A stretch of DNA of 64,000 nucleotides from CAZUYC01 sp964624475 (GTDB taxonomy: Bacteria > Myxococcota_A > UBA9160 > SMWR01), in contig CAZUYC010000092.1 in assembly GCA_964624475.1 (NCBI GenBank), forward strand, positions 38,236-102,235. The letters run 5' to 3'. Position numbers and translations under genes: made by a program. Below are positions 52,499-61,658 of this stretch, piece by piece (position 1 is the first letter of the stretch; each line of letters starts with the position of its first letter). The notes beneath the pieces are model-generated. The model worked only from the letters and a program-made list of their open reading frames with translations, ran no database searches and had not been told where the DNA came from.

Positions 52499-53884
52499 AT
52501 GAGCCGAGCGACCCTCGCGAGCGCCGGGCCGGCGATCCGGCTCGTCACCGAAATTCCCGGGCCGCGGAGCCGCGAGATCGTCGCGCGCCGCGACGCCGCC
52601 ACGCCGCGCGGCGCCACCCGGCTCACGCCGATCGCGGTCGAGCGCGCCGAGGGGGCGATCGTCGAGGACGTCGACGGCAATCGCCTGCTCGACTTCGCGG
52701 GCGGGATCGGGGTGCTCGCCGTCGGCCACTGCCCGCCCCGGGTGGTCGAGGCGCTCAGCGCCCAGGCCGCTCGCCTGATCCACATCTGCGCCATCGTGGC
52801 GAGCCATGAGCCCTTCGTCCAGGTGGCGGAGCGGCTCAACGACCTGACGCCCGGGCGCTTCGCGAAGAAGACGCTGCTCATGAACACGGGCGCCGAGGCG
52901 CTCGAGGCCGCGGTCAACGTGGCCCGGGCGCACACGCGCCGCCAGGGCATCGTGGTCTTCGAGGGCGCCTATCACGGCCGCACGAACCTGACGCTCGCGA
53001 TGACCTCGAAGTTCTCGCTCTTCAAGAAGGGGCTCGGGCCCTTCGCACCGGAGATCTACCGCTTCCCGTTCCCGGATCTCTACCGGCGCCCGTCGGGCTT
53101 CTCCGAGGAGGCCTGGGTCGACTGGCACGTCGCTCGCCTCGACGAGTGTTTCGTCTCCATCGTGGACCCCGCCCACGTGGCCGCGATCGTGGTGGAGCCC
53201 GTGCAGGGCGAGGGCGGGTTCGTGCCGGCGCCCTTCCCCTGGCTGCGCCGGCTGCGCGAGCTCTGCGACGAGCACGGCATCGTGCTCGTCGCAGACGAGG
53301 TGCAGAGCGGCTTCGGCAGGACCGGGCGGCTCTTCGCGATCGAGCACAGCGGCGTGATCCCGGACGTCGTGACCATGGCCAAGTCGCTCGCCGCCGGAAT
53401 GCCGCTCTCCGCCGTCACCGGACGCGCGGAGATCATGGACGCCGTGCACCCCGGCGGCATGGGCGGCACCTACAGCGGGAACCCGCTCGCCTGCGTCGCG
53501 GCCCTCGAGGCGATCGACACCATCGCGAAGCCGGAGTTCCTGGAGCGCGCGCGGGAGGTCGGCGTCCGGCTGCGCGCGCGCCTCGAGAAGATCCAGGCCG
53601 AGCACCCCGATCTCGTCGGCGACGTGCGCGGCCTCGGCTCGATGCTCGTGATGGAGCTGGTGGAGGATCCGCGGACGCGGGTTCCGTCCATGGAGGCCAC
53701 CGCGGCCGTGACGGCGGAGACGCTGCGCCGCGGCGTGATTGCGATCCGCTCCGGGCTGCGTTCGAACTGCGTGCGCTTCCTCCCGCCCCTCACGATCCCG
53801 GACGCGCAGATCGACGAGGCGATGGACGTGGTCGCCGACGCGGTCCGCGCCGTGGCGGCCGCGCGCCTGGGCGCGTGCGGATGA
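52499..53884 (+). CDS. class III PLP aminotransferase (GabT-like)
   Basis: 461 residues. The PLP-Lys lies in MAKSLAAGMPLSAVTGR, the phosphate and ring-holding segments are MNTGAEALEAAVNVAR and VVEPVQGEGGF, and DEVQSGFGRTG is typical of 4-aminobutyrate and related omega-aminotransferases. GGGAGG lies upstream of the ATG. The stop overlaps the next start (ATGA), beginning a four-gene operon with a C45 hydrolase, GNAT and YtcJ amidohydrolase. Confidence 0.9.
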   Translation: MSRATLASAGPAIRLVTEIPGPRSREIVARRDAATPRGATRLTPIAVERAEGAIVEDVDGNRLLDFAGGIGVLAVGHCPPRVVEALSAQAARLIHICAIVASHEPFVQVAERLNDLTPGRFAKKTLLMNTGAEALEAAVNVARAHTRRQGIVVFEGAYHGRTNLTLAMTSKFSLFKKGLGPFAPEIYRFPFPDLYRRPSGFSEEAWVDWHVARLDECFVSIVDPAHVAAIVVEPVQGEGGFVPAPFPWLRRLRELCDEHGIVLVADEVQSGFGRTGRLFAIEHSGVIPDVVTMAKSLAAGMPLSAVTGRAEIMDAVHPGGMGGTYSGNPLACVAALEAIDTIAKPEFLERAREVGVRLRARLEKIQAEHPDLVGDVRGLGSMLVMELVEDPRTRVPSMEATAAVTAETLRRGVIAIRSGLRSNCVRFLPPLTIPDAQIDEAMDVVADAVRAVAAARLGACG

Positions 53885-55017
53885 GCGCCTCCGCGCCGCG
53901 TTCCGGCGCGCGAGGCGCACCGGCAAACGCCCCGCCGGTGGCGCGGTGCCTGCGCCGGCTCGAGCTCCGCGGGACGGCCGCCCGCCGCGGCGCCGCCCAC
54001 GGCACTGCGCTCGCCGACCCGATCCGCCGCTACACCGAGGAGCGCGTGCGGCTCGCGGCGAGCGGGAGCTGGTCGGGGCGGCCGGCGACGCGCGACGACG
54101 TGCTGCGGCTCGCCGACGCCATGCTGCCGGCGCATCGCGCGTACGCGCCGGACCTCTGCGAAGAGATGGAGGCGATGGCGGCCGCGAGCGGCCTCTCCGC
54201 CGCCGAGGCCGTGATCGTGGGCGGCTTCACCGACTTCGTCGATGCGCTCCGCGCCCGCGCCGGCGCGGCGCCGGAGGAGGACGACTGCACGGCGGTCCTC
54301 GCCCCGAACGAGCGCGCGGAGGGCAGCGCCTTCCTCGCCCAGACCTGGGACATGCACGACAGCGCCACCGAGCACGTCGTGATGCTCGACGTCCAGCCCG
54401 ACCGCGGCCTCCGCGCGCTGGTCTTCTCGACGGCGGGCTGCCTGGGCCAGATCGGCATGAACGAGGCGGGGATCTGCGTCGGCATCAACAACCTCGCGGC
54501 GGCGGTCGGCCGCGTCGGCGTCACCTGGCCCTTCGTGGTGCGCGAGGTGCTCCAGCAGACCCGGATCGAGGACGCGCTCGCGAAGGTGCTCGACGCGGAC
54601 CTGACCGGCGCGCACCACTACCTGCTGCTCGACCGCGAGGGGCGCGGCTTCGACGTCGAGGCGATGCCCGCCCGCAAGCACGTGCGCGAGCTGCGGGGCG
54701 ATCTCCTCGTCCACACCAACCACTGCCTCGCCGAAGAAACGCGTGCGCACGAGGCCCAGCGCGCGCCGGAGCTCCTGGCCTCGTCGCAGGCGAGGCTGCG
54801 GCGCGCGCGGCAGCTCCTCGCGGACGGACCCATCGACGTCCCGCGTCTGATGGAGATGACGCGCGATCCGGAGGCGATCTGCCAGCGCTCGCACCCGCCC
54901 TTCCACATCGAGTCGTCGGGGGCGATGATCATGCGGCCGGCGAGTGGCGAGCTCTGGGCCGTCTGGGGCCTCCCCAGCGAGAACGAGTACGAACATCTCG
55001 CCTTCTCCGCGCTGTGA
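53881..55017 (+). CDS. C45-family autoproteolytic acyltransferase/hydrolase (isopenicillin-N acyltransferase-like)
   Basis: 378 residues. The fold is that of acyl-CoA:6-APA acyltransferase-like C45 proteins, Ntn hydrolases that cut themselves at a Cys. The motif DDCTAVLAPN places Cys136 as the nucleophile. FLAQTWDMHDSATEHVVMLDV and FSTAGCLGQIGMNEAGICVGINNL are the conserved core strands. Such proteins hydrolyse or transfer acyl groups on amide-linked substrates. The start overlaps the aminotransferase stop, and the stop overlaps the GNAT start, so all are co-translated. Confidence 0.85.
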   Translation: MSASAPRSGARGAPANAPPVARCLRRLELRGTAARRGAAHGTALADPIRRYTEERVRLAASGSWSGRPATRDDVLRLADAMLPAHRAYAPDLCEEMEAMAAASGLSAAEAVIVGGFTDFVDALRARAGAAPEEDDCTAVLAPNERAEGSAFLAQTWDMHDSATEHVVMLDVQPDRGLRALVFSTAGCLGQIGMNEAGICVGINNLAAAVGRVGVTWPFVVREVLQQTRIEDALAKVLDADLTGAHHYLLLDREGRGFDVEAMPARKHVRELRGDLLVHTNHCLAEETRAHEAQRAPELLASSQARLRRARQLLADGPIDVPRLMEMTRDPEAICQRSHPPFHIESSGAMIMRPASGELWAVWGLPSENEYEHLAFSAL

Positions 55018-55640
55018 GCGAGCTCCGCTACACGAACCTGACGGCCGACCTCGCGGAGAAGTGCCGTGAGCTCGAGCTGACGTGCTTCCCGCACGCCGAT
55101 CCGGACGAGCTGATCTCCGCCGAGGATTTCCGGGCCTACTCCCGCGTCTTTCCCGAGGGCTTCTTCGTCTGCCTCGACGGCGATCGGGTCGTGGGCCAGG
55201 GCGGCGGCATCTTCCTCGACTTCGACTTCGAGCACCCGCAACACACGATCCTCGGGATCACCGGCGAGCACCAGTGCGGCAACCACGATCCGGCCGCCGC
55301 GTGGTACTACGGCACGGACATCGCCGTGCACCCGGACTACCGGAAGCGCGGCATCGGGCAGCGGCTCTACGACCTGCGCAAGGAGCTCGTGCGGCGCCGG
55401 AAAAAGCGCGGGATCATCGCCGGCGGCCACATCCCCGGCTTCGTGGACCACAAGCACCGCATGTCCGCCGCCGACTACGCCGCCAAGGTCGCCGCCGGCG
55501 AGATCTACGACGCGACCCTCACCTTCCAGCTCCAGAACGGCTTCGAGGCGCGCGGCGTCCTCGAGAACTACATCCGTGACGAGGCCACCGATGGCTGGGC
55601 CGTGCTGATCGTCTGGAAGAACCCGGAGTACCGGGGCTGA
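55014..55640 (+). CDS. GNAT-family N-acetyltransferase
   Basis: 208 residues from a GTG that overlaps the upstream stop. The acetyl-CoA site is DIAVHPDYRKRGIGQRLYD. GGHIPGFVDHKHRMSA and LTFQLQNGFEARGVLENYIRDEAT are shared with a group of long GNATs often found with amine-catabolic genes. It may acetylate an amine intermediate that the neighbours then process; this is inference. Confidence 0.85.
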   Translation: MSELRYTNLTADLAEKCRELELTCFPHADPDELISAEDFRAYSRVFPEGFFVCLDGDRVVGQGGGIFLDFDFEHPQHTILGITGEHQCGNHDPAAAWYYGTDIAVHPDYRKRGIGQRLYDLRKELVRRRKKRGIIAGGHIPGFVDHKHRMSAADYAAKVAAGEIYDATLTFQLQNGFEARGVLENYIRDEATDGWAVLIVWKNPEYRG

Positions 55641-57445
55641 TGCGCGGGCGCCGAGCCGCGCTCCGGCAGCTCGCGACCTGGGGCGCTCTCGCCGTCTGCC
55701 TCGCGCCGTGCGCCTGCGGCCTCGCTGGTGCGCCCGGCGGCGCGGGCAGCGCGCAGGCCGTCCCGGTGGACCCGGACCGCTTCCGGCGGGTGGCGCCTCG
55801 GCCGCCCCCGGCGGATCTCGTGCTCTCGGGAGGCGCCGTCTACACGGTCGATGCGGCGCGGCGCTGGGCGCAGGCGCTGGCGATCCGCGACGGGCGCATC
55901 GTCTACGTAGGCGACGACGCGGGGGCGGAGGCCTTCGTCGGCGCTGCGACGAAGCACGTCGAGCTCGGCGGGCGCATGCTGCTGCCGGCCTTCCAGGACG
56001 CGCACGTGCACCCCATCGACGCGGGCGTGGGCGCCCGCCAGTGCGCGCTCTTCGATCTCGCGTCGGCGGCGGCCCTGGTGGAGCGGGTCGAGCGCTGCGC
56101 GCGCGAGCACCCCGAGTGGCCCTGGATCGTGGGCGGCGGCTGGCTCGTCGACAACTTCCTGCCTTCCGGGCTCCCGGACAAGAAGCTCCTCGACGCCGCG
56201 GTGCCCGACCGGCCGGTCGCCCTCGTGTCCTCCGACGGGCACAGCCTGTGGGTCAACTCGCGGGCCCTCGAGGCGGCCGGGATCGGCGCGGCGACTCCCG
56301 ATCCCGCGGGCGGCCGCATCGATCGCTACCCCGGGACGCGCGAGCCGTCGGGGAGTCTCCAGGAGGAGGCGATGGAGCTCGTGCGGCGCGTCCAGCCGCC
56401 GGTCGCGCCGAGCGAGATCAAAGCCGGTCTGCGCGAGGCCGTGGCCCACCTGAACGCGCTCGGCATCACAGCCGTGCAGGACGCGCTCGTCCGGGTCGAG
56501 CCGGACGATACCACCGGGAGCCTCGGAGCCTACCGCGCGCTCGACGAGGCGGGCGAGCTCTCGCTGCTCGTCGTCGCGGCTCTCTTCCTCGAGCCAGGCG
56601 AGCCGATCGACGCGCAGCTCGAGAGCTTCGTGGCTGCGCGCGCCCTATACACGCGCGGCAACGTGCACGCCACCGCGGTCAAGATCATGGAGGACGGGGT
56701 GATCGAGCCGCAAACCGCGGCGCTGCTCGAGCCCTACGCGGACCGCCCCGGGCATCGCGGCGAGCTGCTCCACGCGCCCGAGCGCCTGCGCGAGGCCGTG
56801 ATCCGGCTCGACGCCGCGGAGTTCGAGATCCACTTCCACGCGATCGGCGACGCGGCGGTGCGCGCGAGCCTCGACGCCGTCGCGGCGGCGCGGTCTGCCA
56901 ACGGAGCGCGCGATGCGCGCCACCAGATCGCGCACCTGGAGCTCCTCGATCCGGCGGACATCCCGCGCCTGCGCGAGCTCGGCGTGGTGGCGAACTTCCA
57001 GCCGCTCTGGGCGATCAAGGACCGCTACATCACCGAGCTCACGCTGCCCCGCATCGGCGCGCGCCGCGCGCGCTGGCTCTACCCGATCGGCAGCATCGCC
57101 CGCTCGGGAGCCGTGCTCGCCTTCGGGAGCGACTGGTCCGTGAGCTCGGCCAACCCGCTCCTCGGCATCGAGGCGGCGGTCACGCGGCTGGGACCGGAGG
57201 GCGAGACCACGGAGCCCCTCTTCCCCGAGGAGGCGATCGGCCTCGCGGAGGCGATCGCCGCCTACACGATCGGCGCTGCCTACGCGAACGCCCTGGAGGT
57301 CGAGACCGGCTCGATCGAGGTCGGCAAGCGCGCCGACCTCGTGCTGCTCGAGCGCGACCTCTTCGCGATCCCGCACGCCGAGATCTCCGAGACGGCGGTC
57401 GTCGCGACCCTCTTCGGCGGCGAAGTCGTCCACGGCGCGCTCTAG
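55640..57445 (+). CDS. YtcJ-type metal-dependent amidohydrolase (exported, likely lipoprotein)
   Basis: 601 residues starting one base inside the GNAT stop. The N-terminus ends with a plausible lipobox (CLAPCAC, Cys24 or Cys26). The barrel shows FQDAHVHP, the carbamylated-Lys segment AVKIMEDGVIE, HFHAIGDAAV, QIAHLEL and FGSDWSV, the same set as the paralogue at 28733-30472. Last gene of the aminotransferase operon. Confidence 0.87.
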   Translation: MRGRRAALRQLATWGALAVCLAPCACGLAGAPGGAGSAQAVPVDPDRFRRVAPRPPPADLVLSGGAVYTVDAARRWAQALAIRDGRIVYVGDDAGAEAFVGAATKHVELGGRMLLPAFQDAHVHPIDAGVGARQCALFDLASAAALVERVERCAREHPEWPWIVGGGWLVDNFLPSGLPDKKLLDAAVPDRPVALVSSDGHSLWVNSRALEAAGIGAATPDPAGGRIDRYPGTREPSGSLQEEAMELVRRVQPPVAPSEIKAGLREAVAHLNALGITAVQDALVRVEPDDTTGSLGAYRALDEAGELSLLVVAALFLEPGEPIDAQLESFVAARALYTRGNVHATAVKIMEDGVIEPQTAALLEPYADRPGHRGELLHAPERLREAVIRLDAAEFEIHFHAIGDAAVRASLDAVAAARSANGARDARHQIAHLELLDPADIPRLRELGVVANFQPLWAIKDRYITELTLPRIGARRARWLYPIGSIARSGAVLAFGSDWSVSSANPLLGIEAAVTRLGPEGETTEPLFPEEAIGLAEAIAAYTIGAAYANALEVETGSIEVGKRADLVLLERDLFAIPHAEISETAVVATLFGGEVVHGAL

Positions 57446-57509
57446 CGGCCGACCCCGCGCGCGACCCCGGTGCACCACTTCCGCGCCGAAGCTGCTCGGC
57501 GCCTCCGGG

Positions 57510-57540
57510 TTGACATGCATCACAGAACATATTGATGCAT
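57510..57540 (+). promoter_or_regulatory. promoter/operator of a lost antitoxin gene
   Basis: TTGACA at 57510-57515 is a perfect -35 box. The inverted repeat ATGCATC (57515-57521) / GATGCAT (57534-57540) follows it in an AT-rich patch that contrasts with the surrounding DNA. A clear -10 at the standard spacing is not seen. Confidence 0.5.
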
Positions 57541-57566
57541 CAAGTGAATCACCAGAGAGAGCGGGG

Positions 57567-57630
57567 ATGAAGGCGGTTACGGTTCGGCTGATTTCTCCGG
57601 GGCTCGCGCGCGCGATCGATCACCGCGCGC
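57567..57630 (+). pseudogene. 5' remnant of a ribbon-helix-helix antitoxin gene
   Basis: An ATG after AGAGAGCGGGG opens with MKAVTVRLISPGLARAIDHRA, the standard start of MKAVTVRL-type CopG antitoxins. The similarity stops after about 21 residues, exactly where the 3' end of the FAD oxidoreductase gene begins on the other strand. No toxin follows. Confidence 0.6.
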
Positions 57631-59226
57631 TCAGCCGCGCAGGCGCCGCCGCTTGCGGTCCCGGCGCACCACCTCGGCGCAGTTGCGCCCCGGCACGCCC
57701 GTGACGCCGCCGCCGGGGTGGGTGCCGGCGCCGCACAGGTAGAGACCCGCGATCGGCGTCTTGTAGTCGCCGTAGCCGGGGATCGGCCGGAAGCAGAAGA
57801 GCTGATCCAGGGCCATGTCGCCCTGGAAGATGTTCCCGCCGAGCAGGCCGTAGCGCTCCTCGAGATCCGGCGGGGCGAGCACCTCCATGTGCTCGACGCT
57901 CGCGGCGAGGTTCGGACAGTGCTCGCCGAGCGTGCGGATGATCTTCTTCCCGTAGGCCTCGCGCTCGGTCTCCCACGAGCCCTGCGCTAGCCGATACGGG
58001 CCGAACTGCGTGAAGCAGAGCGCGATGTGCTTGCCCTTCGGCGCGAGTTCGGGCTCGAAGACCGTCGGGAAGACCGCCTCCAGGTACGGGTGCTCGGAGG
58101 TGCGGCCGTACTTGGCGTCGTCCCAGGCCCGCTCGAGGTAGGCGATCGAGGGGCAGACCGCGAGGATCCCCGTGTGCGGCGCGCCGGGGACCGCACCCTT
58201 CCAGGCGCTGGGCTTCGGCAGCTCCCCGAGCCCGAGGTTCACCTTCACCGAGCCCGAGCGGCTGCGATAGCGCCGGACGTCGCGGACCACCTCGTCGGGC
58301 AGGTGCTCCGCGCCCACCAGATCGAGATAGGTCGTGGTCGGATGCGCGCACGAGATCACCTGGCGCGCGCGCAGAACCGTGCCGTCGTCGAGCTCGACGC
58401 CCTCCGCGCGCCCGCCGCGCACCACCACCCGCCGGACTCCGGCGGAGTCGCGGATCTCGGCCCCGGCGGCGCGCGCGCACTCCGCGAGGGCGGTGCTCAC
58501 GCCGCCCATCCCTCCGTGCACCCAGCCCCACGCTCCCGGATGCCCGTTCACCTCGCCGATCCAGTGGTGCACGAGCACGTAGGCCGAGCCCGGGCTCATC
58601 GGGCCGCACCAGGCGCCGATGATCGTCTGCGTGGCGAGGGCGCCCTTCACGCGATCGTCCTCGAACCACTCGTCGAGGAAGTCGGCGCCCGAGAGCGTGA
58701 AGAGGCGCACCGCCTCGGAGAGGTCGCGCCGCGTCCAGTGGCGCACCTTGGCCGCGAGCGCGAGCCAGCGCGGGGCGTCGCGCAGGCTCAGGTTGGGCGG
58801 GATCACGAACATCAGGTCCTTGAGCAGCATGCCGACGCGCTCGAAGTAGCGGCCGAACTCGATGTAGGCCTCGGCGTCCTTCTTCGAGAAGCGCGCGATC
58901 TCCTCGGCGGTCTTCTGCGCGTCGCCCCAGAGCGCGAGCGAGCCCCCGTCGGAGAACGGCACCCAGTAGTCCGGATCGAGCAGCGACACGCGGTAGCCGA
59001 AGCGCTCGAGCTCGAGCTCCGAGACGATGCGCGGCGGCATCAGGCTCACCACGTAGGCGGCGGAGGAGATTCGATAGCCCGGCCAGGGCTCCTCCGTCAC
59101 TGCCGCACCCCCGAGCACGCCGCGCCGCTCGAGCACCAGGACGTCCATCCCCGCCTTTGCCAGATAGGCGGCGCAGGCGAGACCGTTGTGGCCACCGCCG
59201 ATCACGATCGCGTCGTGGGTCTTCAC
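57631..59226 (-). CDS. FAD-dependent oxidoreductase, PYROXD2/phytoene-desaturase-like
   Basis: 531 residues from a GTG with GGGGGAGG upstream. GGGHNGLACAAYLAKAG at the N-terminus and CGAGTHPGGGVTGVPGRNCAEVV at the C-terminus make it the third member of the family in the window, closer in length and cap sequence to 45171-46751. It stands alone, separated from the GcvT-like cluster. Confidence 0.88.
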   Translation of the reverse strand: MKTHDAIVIGGGHNGLACAAYLAKAGMDVLVLERRGVLGGAAVTEEPWPGYRISSAAYVVSLMPPRIVSELELERFGYRVSLLDPDYWVPFSDGGSLALWGDAQKTAEEIARFSKKDAEAYIEFGRYFERVGMLLKDLMFVIPPNLSLRDAPRWLALAAKVRHWTRRDLSEAVRLFTLSGADFLDEWFEDDRVKGALATQTIIGAWCGPMSPGSAYVLVHHWIGEVNGHPGAWGWVHGGMGGVSTALAECARAAGAEIRDSAGVRRVVVRGGRAEGVELDDGTVLRARQVISCAHPTTTYLDLVGAEHLPDEVVRDVRRYRSRSGSVKVNLGLGELPKPSAWKGAVPGAPHTGILAVCPSIAYLERAWDDAKYGRTSEHPYLEAVFPTVFEPELAPKGKHIALCFTQFGPYRLAQGSWETEREAYGKKIIRTLGEHCPNLAASVEHMEVLAPPDLEERYGLLGGNIFQGDMALDQLFCFRPIPGYGDYKTPIAGLYLCGAGTHPGGGVTGVPGRNCAEVVRRDRKRRRLRG

Positions 59227-59808
59227 GCATCCTCCCCCGGCTCGGGCTCCCCCGAAGCCCGGTCCCGCTGCAAGGTCCCGCACTCTAGCCTGGACCCGTC
59301 CCGAAAGGTATGGAGACGCGGGAGGTTGCGCGCGTGCGCGGCCCGTTTCCTACGGGCGCGTTCGACATCTCGGCGACGCTCGCGTACTCGGCGTAGCCCG
59401 CCTTGTTGACGAGGATGTCGAGTCTGCCCGCGCTCGGAAGAGCGCGACGATCGGCGCCCGGGTCCTCGTGGGTGCGAACGCCGCGACCGAGAACCGCGTG
59501 AGCGTCTCGGGCCGTGATGGCAGCGGTGATGCGGGCCATGCCTTGTTAGCTCCGCACCCGCCCGGCGCCCGCGAAACCTCGGACAGAAAACGCGTGGCTG
59601 CGGTGTCGCTCGACGTTACGATGAACGAAGCACCCGAGGGCCGAGGCCGACGCGCCACTGGTGGCGAGTCCCCGTTTGTTAGCTTGGTCCGGGGATGTTG
59701 CGAGAACCTCATTGGTGACACGCATCGCGTGATCCCGTTCAGGAGAGTGCTGCCACGACACATCCCTGCCCTCGGGTGTTCCTCCCCTCCATCGTGAAGG
59801 AGCCCCCT
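59227..59808. other. gene-poor junction region left of the IS110-family transposase
   Basis: About 580 bp without an intact gene. It holds a short fragment resembling short-chain dehydrogenases, two TTGTTAGCT motifs (about 59539 and 59681) and the presumed left noncoding end of the IS element (about 59690-59808). Unlike the flanking genes it has patchy base composition. Confidence 0.6.
59390..59480 (-). pseudogene. fragment of a short-chain dehydrogenase/reductase gene
   Basis: The minus-strand frame gives AGRLDILVNKAGYAEYASVAEMS, close to the SDR motif DILVNNAG with one of the Asn residues changed to Lys. No Gly-rich cofactor motif precedes it and no catalytic YxxxK follows. It is a small relic. 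Confidence 0.55.
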
Positions 59809-61208
59809 GTGAAAGGCAAGAGTCGAAGCCGATCCTCCCAGCGCGCCCGGCGAGAGCAACGAATCCTCGAGAAGATCCACCTCAACGCCGCCGGCATCGA
59901 CATCGGGAGCGAGAGCCACTGGGTCGCGGTCCCCGAGGATCGGGACGATCGGCCCGTGCGCGAGTTCAAGAGCTTCACGCACGAGCTCCTCGCGCTGGCC
60001 GACTGGCTCGAGGCGTGCGGAATCGACACCGTCGCCATGGAGTCCACGGGGGTCTACTGGATCCCCCTCTACGAGATCCTCGAAGAGCGCGGGATCGAGG
60101 TCCTCCTCGTCAACGCCCGCCACGTCAAGGGCGTTCCGGGACGCAAGACCGACATCCTCGACTGCCAGTGGATCCAGCAGCTGCACACCTTCGGATTGCT
60201 GCGCGGAAGCTTCCGGCCCGATGCGCCCGTGGCCGCCCTCCGCTGCCTGGTCCGGCATCGCGACCAGCTCGTCGAGGCCGCCGCCTCTTACGTCCAGCGC
60301 ATGCAGAAGACGATGGTGCTCATGAACCTGCAGCTCCACAACGTGATCAGCGACGTCACCGGGGTCACGGGGATCGCGATCCTGCGCGACATCATCGCGG
60401 GACAGACCGATCCCACGGTCTTGGCCCGCCACCGGTACCCCCGCTGCAAGGCCTCCGAAGAAGAGATCGCCGCCTCCCTCACCGGTCACTATCGCGACGA
60501 GCACCTCTTCGTGCTCCGCCAGGCGCTCGAGCTCTACGACCTCTACCAGGAGAAGATCCGCAGCTGCGATGAGCAGATCGAAGCCCGCATCCGGGCCCTC
60601 GAGGCGACCTGCGAGTCCCCCGGCACGCTCCTGCCCAAGTCGCGAAGGACCCAGGGCCGCAGCTCCAACGAGCCTTCCTTCGAGATCCGTTCGCCGCTGT
60701 TCGCGCTGTGCGGCGGCGTCGATCTCAGCGAGCTCCCGGGCATCGGACCCTACGGAGCCCTCAAGCTCGTGTCCGAGATCGGCCTCGATATGAGCCGCTG
60801 GCCTTCGGAGAAGCACTTCGCCTCGTGGCTTACCGTGGCTCCCCGCAACCAGATCTCCGGAGGAAAGCTTCTCAGCTCACGCACCCAGCCTTCGGCCAAC
60901 CGCGCCGCCAAGATCCTCCGCATGGCGGCCATGAGCCTCGGGCGAAGCGATCACGCCCTCGGCGCCTTCTACCGCCGCATGGGCGCCCGCGTCGGGAAGG
61001 CCAAGGCCATCACCGCCACCGCGCGGAAGCTCGCCCTCCTCGTCTACCGAATGCTCCGATACCGAACGCCCTACCACGAGCTCTCCGCCGCAGACTACGA
61101 CCGACAGCAACGCTCACGCATCCTCCGAGGCCTGCGCAAGCGCGCGGCTTCCCTCGGCTGCGAGATCGTGGACACCAGTACGGGACTCGTGATGTAGAGA
61201 ACGTTTTC
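59690..61208 (+). mobile_element. IS110-family insertion sequence
   Basis: It contains one DEDD transposase gene and a noncoding left part of about 120 bp, where IS110-group elements encode a bridge RNA. The right side is very short or extends into the neighbouring cassette gene. No terminal inverted repeats are seen, as is usual for the IS110 group. Both edges are estimates. Confidence 0.6.
59809..61197 (+). CDS. IS110-family transposase (DEDD recombinase)
   Basis: 462 residues from a GTG with AAGGAG six bases upstream. The RuvC-like DEDD residues are Asp31 (GIDIGSESHW), Glu78 (MESTGVYW), Asp115 and Asp118 (RKTDILDCQW). The C-terminal Transposase_20 domain contains LPGIGPYGALKLVSEIG and the conserved TQPSANRAAKILRMAA segment with the candidate catalytic Ser. 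The enzyme appears intact. IS110 proteins work with a guide (bridge) RNA from the element end. Confidence 0.92.
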   Translation: MKGKSRSRSSQRARREQRILEKIHLNAAGIDIGSESHWVAVPEDRDDRPVREFKSFTHELLALADWLEACGIDTVAMESTGVYWIPLYEILEERGIEVLLVNARHVKGVPGRKTDILDCQWIQQLHTFGLLRGSFRPDAPVAALRCLVRHRDQLVEAAASYVQRMQKTMVLMNLQLHNVISDVTGVTGIAILRDIIAGQTDPTVLARHRYPRCKASEEEIAASLTGHYRDEHLFVLRQALELYDLYQEKIRSCDEQIEARIRALEATCESPGTLLPKSRRTQGRSSNEPSFEIRSPLFALCGGVDLSELPGIGPYGALKLVSEIGLDMSRWPSEKHFASWLTVAPRNQISGGKLLSSRTQPSANRAAKILRMAAMSLGRSDHALGAFYRRMGARVGKAKAITATARKLALLVYRMLRYRTPYHELSAADYDRQQRSRILRGLRKRAASLGCEIVDTSTGLVM

Positions 61209-61649
61209 TCAGGAGGCAGCGTCGTCCCTGGAGACGAGCGGAAGAGAGCGTACGAAAGAAACGACCGCTTCGTAGTGCTGCTCGGGTGTCTTGGTATCCC
61301 ATCGCTCGAGTCGAAGTTGCTTCGAGGGCGCAGAGATGTCGGTCTGGTCACCGGACAGCCAGACTTTCGCACCAAGCTCGGCTATCTCTGCGACGATCAT
61401 GCAACCAGGGTTTCGCCCCTCGCTGGTGCGGGAGGGCGCTTGGTAGGGCTCCAAGGGATCGGCCTCGAGTCGCCGATTGAGGAGAGACAGGCCGCGTGAA
61501 GCAACAACCCGTGAGAGGCGCTGCTCGCACTCTTGCTGGAAGGGCGTGAAGCCGTCGGCTCCAGGGTCGGTAAGGCCCGCCCAGGCTGCGCGGTGTTCAG
61601 CGTTCCAGCCGCTCACGTCGTGAAGCCACCGACGGACTCGAGCAAGCAT
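61209..61649 (-). CDS. unrecognised protein, likely integron cassette gene
   Basis: 146 residues, no family recognised. A helical N-terminus (ARVRRWLHDVSGWNAEHRAAW) is followed by a mixed region with KVWLSGDQTD. The ATG lies nine bases after the R' core of the attC site on the same strand, which is the normal place for a cassette gene. The stop is only 11 bp from the IS110 transposase stop, so the 3' end may have been altered by the insertion. Confidence 0.55.
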   Translation of the reverse strand: MLARVRRWLHDVSGWNAEHRAAWAGLTDPGADGFTPFQQECEQRLSRVVASRGLSLLNRRLEADPLEPYQAPSRTSEGRNPGCMIVAEIAELGAKVWLSGDQTDISAPSKQLRLERWDTKTPEQHYEAVVSFVRSLPLVSRDDAAS

Positions 61650-61658
61650 ATCGGCGCT

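Noticed and set aside
59539..59690. Two TTGTTAGCT motifs as complete attC sites
   Set aside because: The core does not fit GTTRRRY and no paired R'' box or stem is visible; at most degraded halves.
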